A stretch of 64,000 nt of DNA, from NCBI RefSeq assembly GCF_008727795.1, contig NZ_CP044222.1, positions 1,860,001 to 1,924,000 on the forward strand, in the 5' to 3' direction. This stretch comes from Nitrincola iocasae. GTDB taxonomy: Bacteria; Pseudomonadota; Gammaproteobacteria; Pseudomonadales; Balneatricaceae. Under the pieces are notes generated by a model. The model was given only the letters and a program-made list of their open reading frames with translations, was not told the DNA's origin and did no database searches. A program made the position numbers and the translations under genes. Shown here piece by piece: positions 59,290 to 64,000 of this stretch (position 1 is its first letter; every line of letters begins with the position of its first letter).

Positions 59290-59940
59290 CAGGCTGTAGA
59301 AAATCCTGCGATACCGTGCCGCACTTCACCACGATTGCTCACTTTGTCAGTAGCCGTGGCCTGGCGATTGAAGCCTTATTTGAACAGGTGCTGCTGATCT
59401 GTGATCAACAAGGGTTGCTGTGGGTCATGAACTCTTTGCCATCGATGGCTGTAAGATGCGCTCTAATGCGTCTAAGGAATGGTCTGGTACGTTTAAGGAA
59501 CTGGAACAAAAACGTCAGAAGCTCAGACGTCTGATTCAGCATCACCTCAGTGAGCATCAGGAAAAGGCACCATTCAAGGTTACAACGGTGTGGCAGCCGT
59601 CGATAAAAAGCATCAGATTGTCATTGATGCTCAAGCCTTCGGTGAAGAACAGGAGCAACCACACCCGGTAGCCAGCGGGTGAGCAGATAAGTCATCGAGG
59701 TATCAGAACTAATGAACACGACTAACTTACAGCCTACTTTGAAGGTCGGTTGCTCCAGTGTCGTCATTGCTCAAAAAAATGAGTTGCATGAAAAATCCGA
59801 CGTCAGCTGACCATCGCAAAGAAGACAAATGCCGGTCCGGAGAACGCCGAAACGGGCAGAGAAGGAAGTGGTAATATTAATGGAACAGATCGAGCACCGA
59901 GGAAAGATTGATGCGCTATAAAATGGTTTTTCTACAGGCT
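59290..59940 (+). mobile_element. IS1182-like element, copy C (deleted)
   Basis: 651 bp with left end CAGGCTGTAGAAAA and right end GGTTTTTCTACAGGCT, flanked by CGTT on both sides (59286-59289, 59941-59944). The 5' 300 bp are deleted. The middle of the transposase, missing in copies A and B, is kept but frameshifted: FEQVLLICDQQGLLW, then the HELFAIDGCKMRSNASKEWSG-type first Asp region and KELEQKRQKLRRLIQHHLSEHQEK. Not functional. Confidence 0.82.
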
Positions 59941-59962
59941 CGTTAGCTAATTAGGGCTATAT

Positions 59963-61174
59963 ATGATGAAAGATTCAGATTCTATGTGTATCCTTCAACG
60001 CACACTGGAGCTTCCTTGCGGTGCGATTTTTAAGAATAGACTTGCAAAGTCGCCAATGTCCGATTCACTTGCAGACGGTGAAGGTAATCCCACAAAGGCA
60101 CAGAATCGACTTTATGAAAGGTGGGCGGAAGGTGGAGCCGCTGTCTCTTTCGTCGGAGAAGTACAAGGGGATCCGCGCTTTCCCGAGAAGCCAGGAAATT
60201 TGGTGCTCGGAGCAAACTCCAAAAAAAACTTGCTAGAGTCATTAACCAGCCGGGCAGTGATTGATGGCGCTCATTTATGGGCACAAGTTGGTCATGCCGG
60301 AGCCCTTTCACACTTACCGATCAGTCAGCCAAAGGGACCATCAGCTATTGACGTTGAGGGACTTCAATGTGCAGAAATGTCTATTAATGATATTCACGAA
60401 CTACCCGACATGTATGCAAAAACCGCATTACATGCTAAGACTGCGGGCTTTAGTGGTGTTCATATTCACGCAGGACACGGATTTTTACTCAGCCAGTTCC
60501 TGTCCCCGTTGTTTAACCATCGCAACGATGGTTACGGTGGTTCAATCGAAGCACGATATCGCATAGTACTGGAAGTAATAAGTGAAGTAAGGCGTGCTGT
60601 TGGTCCATCGTTTCCTGTCGGAATTAGGATCAATGCGACGGACCAATTAGAAGGTGGATTGACTGAGGTCGATGCATTGGAGGTAGTACGCCTTCTTGAT
60701 CAAACCTCAATCGATCTGATTGATATTAGTGGTGGAACGTATTTCCCCGGAGCAAAGGGGAGTTCCGAAGGTTCAAGTCGAGGGCCATACTTTATTGACT
60801 TTTCCCGGCTTGCAAGAAAAGTAACCAATGTGCCCTTGATGTTAACAGGGGGGATCAAGAGACGTGATCAAGCAATTGATGCGGTAGCTAGTGGTGCTGC
60901 CGATATGGTGGGTTTGGCACGTGCCATGACTCTTAACCCCCAACTTGCGAATGCCTGGTTAAGCAAGGGAGGGGGAGATCCTGAATTTCCGAGATTTGAA
61001 TCTGCACCTCTGGGTGGGATAACTGCTTGGTACACCATGCTGTTAACAGCTTTAGGGGAGGATCGGGAAAATGAGTTCAAGCTGGACCTTCCAACTGCTA
61101 TTCGAAAATATGAAGAGCGTGATGCGCAACGTTGTATCAAATGGCAAAACATCTTTTCTCATCTATACACATAG
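59963..61174 (+). CDS. Old yellow enzyme-like NADH:flavin oxidoreductase
   Basis: 403 residues of the OYE/2,4-dienoyl-CoA-reductase-like FMN barrel: IFKNRLAKSPMSDSLADGEGNPTKAQNRLYERWAEGGAAVSFVGEV, AQVGHAGALSHLP, GVHIHAGHGFLLSQFLSPLFNHRNDGYGGSIEARYRI, LMLTGGIKRRDQA, and GAADMVGLARAM. The dinucleotide half and Fe-S cluster of dienoyl-CoA reductases are absent. Such enzymes reduce activated C=C bonds. The ribosome-binding region falls in DNA joined to the IS end. Lies between IS1182-like copies C and D. Confidence 0.87.
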   Translation: MMKDSDSMCILQRTLELPCGAIFKNRLAKSPMSDSLADGEGNPTKAQNRLYERWAEGGAAVSFVGEVQGDPRFPEKPGNLVLGANSKKNLLESLTSRAVIDGAHLWAQVGHAGALSHLPISQPKGPSAIDVEGLQCAEMSINDIHELPDMYAKTALHAKTAGFSGVHIHAGHGFLLSQFLSPLFNHRNDGYGGSIEARYRIVLEVISEVRRAVGPSFPVGIRINATDQLEGGLTEVDALEVVRLLDQTSIDLIDISGGTYFPGAKGSSEGSSRGPYFIDFSRLARKVTNVPLMLTGGIKRRDQAIDAVASGAADMVGLARAMTLNPQLANAWLSKGGGDPEFPRFESAPLGGITAWYTMLLTALGEDRENEFKLDLPTAIRKYEERDAQRCIKWQNIFSHLYT

Positions 61175-61244
61175 TACTGAATATCGATTTACATAATGCG
61201 GAAACAAAGCGTTGCAACGGCTCATCCGGTGCAACGCAGCGGTC

Positions 61245-61638
61245 GGATAAGTCCGCTCAGCCCTTGGCTGGTGGCACAGTGGATCAGATACAACTTGGCA
61301 TCTTTGAATATAGTCTGAACCATGTAGTGGATAATGATCTCAGCGTGTTTGAATCCCACTATCGCAATGATGTCAACGCTGCGCCGGGCTAATCAACAAG
61401 ATAGATGGCAAGTTGGGCAGGGTAGAATCGCTGTTCGGCAACCTGGAAAGCAACAAAGGATTAAATTGGTTTACACTGCAGGGCAAGTCCAAGATCAATG
61501 CCAAGTGGTTGATGTGCTGCACCTTGAGAAAATTGCGACACAGGGACAACAAAGGCATTGAGCAGATAACAATTAACAGAATGAGGTGGTGGGCTGTCGA
61601 TGCTGGGGGGGATTTCAAAATGTCTAATCCGACAGGCT
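61245..61638 (+). mobile_element. IS1182-like element, copy D (diverged fragment)
   Basis: A related but different element: N-terminal piece VDQIQLGIFEYSLNHVVDNDLSVFESHYRND and C-terminal piece LGRVESLFGNLESNKGLNWFTLQGKSKINAKWLMCC, brought together by deletion. It ends with ACAGGCT followed by CGTT (61639-61642), like copies A and C. The left end is not recognisable; just before it, GCGTTGCA/TGCAACGC form a palindrome (61209-61237). Confidence 0.65.
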
Positions 61639-61657
61639 CGTTCAGCATAAAAATATC

Positions 61658-62296
61658 ATGAAACGAAAACTTATATATTTAGTGGCACTTTTATGCGGGG
61701 CATTGGCTATATATGAAGTATATGCAGTAGTAATTGCATATCAAAAGCTTCCCCATCAATTCGCACCCTATGCTTCAGTATCACCAAAGGATATTGGTTT
61801 AAGTAAAAAGCGTCAGGACATATTGGTTACAATTCAAGATCCTACTTTTTTTGAGCATTCTGGAATTGAATGGCCGAGCCCGATAACCACCACAACAATC
61901 ACCCAGAGTCTGGTAAAGAAGCTTTTCTTCAAAAAATTTACGAAAGGCTTTAAGAAAATAGAGCAAACATTAATTGCCCGGTTTGTTGTAAATCCAAACA
62001 TATCAAAAGAAATCCAACTTACAGCCTTTATGTCTACTGTATATTTAGGCGAGAAAGATGGAATACAACTGTTTGGTTTTGAACAAGGGGCGCGTTCCTG
62101 GTTTAATAAATCGCTATCGGAATTAGATGATGACGAATACTTATCATTACTTGCTATGCTGCCGGGGCCGAATATGTTCAAGCCAAATACAGTGGCGTCG
62201 AGAGAAAGGGTACGTCGTATCAAGCAGGTATTAAATGGTGAGTGTATCTACGAGCATGTGTCTCAAATATTCTTAGAGCAATGTTCTGAGAGGTGA
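61658..62296 (+). CDS. Stand-alone GT51 transglycosylase-like protein
   Basis: 212 residues: an N-terminal membrane helix (about 5-27), then GT51 peptidoglycan-glycosyltransferase motifs: QDPTFFEHSG (60-69, motif 1), TTTTITQSLVKKL (motif 2), KKIEQTLIA (motif 3), MSTVYLG (motif 4) and LLAMLPGPNMFKP (motif 5). The catalytic Glu at the start of motif 1 is Gln60. There is no transpeptidase domain. Either an unusual active variant or a pseudoenzyme that binds glycan or lipid II. An attC-like site follows, so it is probably a cassette gene. Confidence 0.75.
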   Translation: MKRKLIYLVALLCGALAIYEVYAVVIAYQKLPHQFAPYASVSPKDIGLSKKRQDILVTIQDPTFFEHSGIEWPSPITTTTITQSLVKKLFFKKFTKGFKKIEQTLIARFVVNPNISKEIQLTAFMSTVYLGEKDGIQLFGFEQGARSWFNKSLSELDDDEYLSLLAMLPGPNMFKPNTVASRERVRRIKQVLNGECIYEHVSQIFLEQCSER

Positions 62297-62305
62297 CTAG
62301 GCAAT

Positions 62306-62370
62306 CTACAACACAAGGACAAAATTACTTGCTAGCACTGGCAATTTTTCCTGTGAGCGTGGCATTAGGC
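62306..62370 (+). other. Degenerate attC after the GT51-like gene
   Basis: CACAAGGACAAAATT pairs with AATTTTTCCTGTG around a TTGCTAGCA apex; the right core is GGCATTAGGC, one change from GGCGTTAGGC. It is the last attC-like site I see in the window. Confidence 0.65.
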
Positions 62371-62399
62371 AGCGCGGCTCAGCTCAAGGTGCTTGCGTA

Positions 62400-62447
62400 A
62401 TAGTTGATCTCGCAATTATTTGGGTATATAGTTGCGAGATCAACTAT
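62400..62447 (+). promoter_or_regulatory. Tandem MarR-type operators
   Basis: Two 20-bp palindromes: ATAGTTG-N6-CAATTAT (62400-62419) and ATAGTTG-N6-CAACTAT (62428-62447), 28 bases centre to centre. They are also arms of one larger inverted repeat (62393-62415 against 62432-62454, 22 of 23 pairs). They stand 18 bases before the MarR start, so autoregulation of the operon is likely. Confidence 0.75.
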
Positions 62448-62464
62448 TGCGCAAAGAGGTGCTT

Positions 62465-62887
62465 GTGTCGAAAAATTTAGAAGCTGAATTGGTGATAAGC
62501 ATCATCAATATGCAAAGCAAAATTCAGAAAAGTGTTGGCGCAGCCCTTACTGCGCATGGTATTGGCCTATCAGAGTATCTTGTTCTAAATCAGTTATATA
62601 TCGCTACAAATCAGAAAATGCGGCGCAGCGACCTTGCAGAAAAAGTGGGATTGAGCCCGTCCGGCGTCACCCGTCTTCTCAATCCAATGGAGAAAATAGG
62701 GCTTATTGAAAAGGAAGGTAACCCTCGTGATGCGAGAGTCAGTTTGGTTATTCTTTCAGAGGCTGGAAAGAAAATTACTGAAGAGGCAAAAGTTTCGTTT
62801 GCGTACGCTTCAAGTACGTTGTTTGAGTCACTCGACAAAAAACGATTGAGTTTGCTTTCAGATATGCTAAAGGTTGTAACGAAATGA
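62465..62887 (+). CDS. MarR-family transcriptional regulator
   Basis: About 140 residues with the winged helix RRSDLAEKVGLSPSGVTRLLNPMEKIGLIEKEGNPRDARVSLVILSEAGK. MarR proteins usually repress catabolic or efflux genes until an aromatic or other small ligand binds. I start at GTG 62465, with AGAGG seven bases upstream; the in-frame ATG at 62432 lies inside the operator. The stop overlaps the hydrolase ATG (ATGA), so they form one operon. Confidence 0.87.
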   Translation: MSKNLEAELVISIINMQSKIQKSVGAALTAHGIGLSEYLVLNQLYIATNQKMRRSDLAEKVGLSPSGVTRLLNPMEKIGLIEKEGNPRDARVSLVILSEAGKKITEEAKVSFAYASSTLFESLDKKRLSLLSDMLKVVTK

Positions 62888-63717
62888 CTACCACAAATTA
62901 CCGCCAAGCTCTGATAGATAAAATTGAAACGTCTGTTACTCAAAGCCATATTAAGGCGGGTTCGATTGAAACAGCCTACTTGTCGTCAGGCGCTGGTCAA
63001 CCGCTGATTTTGCTACATGGAGCCGGGGCAGGGGCGGTAACTTGGTATCCGTCCATTGGCGCTATATCAAAGCACTTTCACGTAATTGCCCCCGACATAG
63101 TTGGCTATGGGGAATCCGATAAGCCTGAAGCTTCCTATGATAGGGCTTACTTTTCGAAGTGGCTAAAGGACTTCCTGTCGGCATTAAATATCCCCAAAGT
63201 GCATATCGTGGGCTTGTCTCAGGGAGGAGCAGTTGCTCTCCAGTTCGTTCTGGACAACCCAGAAATGGTCGATAAACTCGTCTTGGTTGATTCTGGAGGG
63301 CTTGGTGCTCAGCCTACGCTTGCTGCTTTTTTGGGTATGATTTGGCTGAACAGTTTCCCGTCTTCTCTGGCCAATCGATTTTTTTCTCGCTATCTACTGT
63401 TTGACCCTGAAAACAGGGATCCAAATCACGGATGGTATTCTATTGATGTTTTAAAGCGTAAAGGTGGTAAAAATGCCTTTAAGCAAGGTCGAGGTTCGGC
63501 AGTTTCGGAAATTCCGAAAGCCTCGCTCCGCAAGATACAAAATAAAACATTAGTAATTTGGGGGGAGAGTGATCGGTTATTTCCAGTTGAATATGGCGTT
63601 AGTTCGACTTCGGAGATAGCTAACGCCAAGTTTTTAAAAATAAAAGATGCGGGACATCTTCCGCTAATGGATCAGACGGATACGTTTAATGAAGCTGTTG
63701 TAGATTTTTTGAATTAG
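62884..63717 (+). CDS. Alpha/beta hydrolase (meta-cleavage-product hydrolase-like)
   Basis: 277 residues: LILLHGAGAGAVTWYPSIGAISKHFHVIAPDIVGYGESDKP with the oxyanion HGAGAGA, nucleophile Ser in VGLSQGGAVAL (about residue 111), the Asp in WGESDRLFP and the His in DAGHLPLMDQ. The HGAGAGA motif and length resemble C-C bond hydrolases of aromatic degradation (BphD/MhpC type). With the MarR gene before and an SDR after, a small catabolic operon is likely; the substrate is unknown. Confidence 0.87.
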   Translation: MTTTNYRQALIDKIETSVTQSHIKAGSIETAYLSSGAGQPLILLHGAGAGAVTWYPSIGAISKHFHVIAPDIVGYGESDKPEASYDRAYFSKWLKDFLSALNIPKVHIVGLSQGGAVALQFVLDNPEMVDKLVLVDSGGLGAQPTLAAFLGMIWLNSFPSSLANRFFSRYLLFDPENRDPNHGWYSIDVLKRKGGKNAFKQGRGSAVSEIPKASLRKIQNKTLVIWGESDRLFPVEYGVSSTSEIANAKFLKIKDAGHLPLMDQTDTFNEAVVDFLN

Positions 63718-63728
63718 CTGGAGGTTAT

Positions 63729-64000
63729 ATGCTAAGGCTTGAAAATAAAAATGTATTGATAACTGGAGCTTCCAGAGGTATAGGTAAAGCGATTGCTGAA
63801 CTATTTTCTGAGGAAGGTGCGAATGTTATTGTTACTGATATAGATGATGAATCGGGTAATAATGTAGCCGCTGGAATTGGCGAATCTTCCTGTTATCTTC
63901 ACCTTGATGTGGGGAAGGAAGATGATTGGATTGCAGCGAGTGAGTTTGTAAAGAATAAATATGGTGGCTTGGACATTATGGTTAATAATGCAGGAATAGC
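63729..64000 (+). CDS. SDR-family dehydrogenase (partial, runs off the window)
   Basis: The first 90 residues show the classical SDR N-terminus: ENKNVLITGASRGIGKAIAELFSEEGANVIVTDIDDE, with Asp after the second strand favouring NAD over NADP, and later MVNNAGIA. GGAGGT lies before the ATG, 11 bases after the hydrolase stop, so it is the third gene of the MarR operon. The catalytic Ser and YxxxK lie outside. Confidence 0.85.
   Translation, partial: MLRLENKNVLITGASRGIGKAIAELFSEEGANVIVTDIDDESGNNVAAGIGESSCYLHLDVGKEDDWIAASEFVKNKYGGLDIMVNNAGI

Noticed and set aside
61209..61237. GCGTTGCA/TGCAACGC palindrome as an attC core
   Set aside because: Left and right arms do not carry AAC/GTT ends in the proper orientation and there is no second inner arm pair.

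Overview
The window is chromosomal DNA from a gammaproteobacterium. The run yceF/maf, yceD, rpmF, plsX, fabD, fabG, acpP, fabF, pabC, mltG, tmk, holB, pilZ, tatD is the arrangement I know from Pseudomonas and relatives. The tusEBCD-yccA block, uvrC-pgsA followed by tRNA-Gly/Cys/Leu, and carboxynorspermidine synthesis genes fit a free-living, flagellated, probably marine or aquatic member of the Pseudomonadales/Oceanospirillales. I did not identify the genus. All calls come from reading the sequence by eye, with no database search.

Bases 1-38,040 are ordinary core genome. It opens with the end of a sulfurtransferase and a three-gene operon (membrane protein, TelA-like protein, Asp/Glu racemase-family protein). 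Next come a flavoprotein, a PPC-repeat protein and a PH-domain membrane protein. The nspC/carboxynorspermidine synthase pair follows, then a CZB-type chemoreceptor, a YdiJ-like flavin/Fe-S dehydrogenase, rraA, a J-domain protein and rnk behind a terminator-like leader. The large lipid/cell-envelope/DNA-replication operon occupies about 16.5-29.0 kb. After it are a CheW protein, tusEBCD (tRNA 2-thiolation), yccA, truC, mtnN, a beta-hydroxyacid dehydrogenase, uvrC, pgsA and three tRNA genes behind one strong promoter.

From 38,140 to about 62,370 the sequence is a decayed integron. A C-terminally truncated integrase gene (intI) points away from the array and has a clear LexA box in its promoter. 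An attI-like site follows, then cassettes with recognisable attC sites (about a dozen, whole or partial). Cassette genes include a HEPN-like protein broken by a frameshift, a DUF6429 protein, a GFA-type zinc protein, a DUF924 protein, a GT51-like protein with a changed catalytic residue, a 37-codon remnant joining BrnT-like and antitoxin-like pieces, and unknown ORFs. The array has been invaded by an intact-looking IS3-family element, at least four degenerate IS1182-like elements that all abut a CGTT, and the 5' part of a group II intron. Three complete IS ends show that CGTT is part of, or sits at, the attC crossover core. Between attC relics lie non-cassette blocks: cupin/AraC/GNAT, SDR-TetR with twin operators, an MFS exporter, GST, a GGDEF protein with an overlapping solute-binding protein gene, a chemoreceptor, SDR-LysR and an OYE-type flavoprotein.

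The right end (62,400-64,000) begins an operon of a MarR-type regulator, an alpha/beta hydrolase and an SDR dehydrogenase behind two tandem palindromic operators. It runs off the window.
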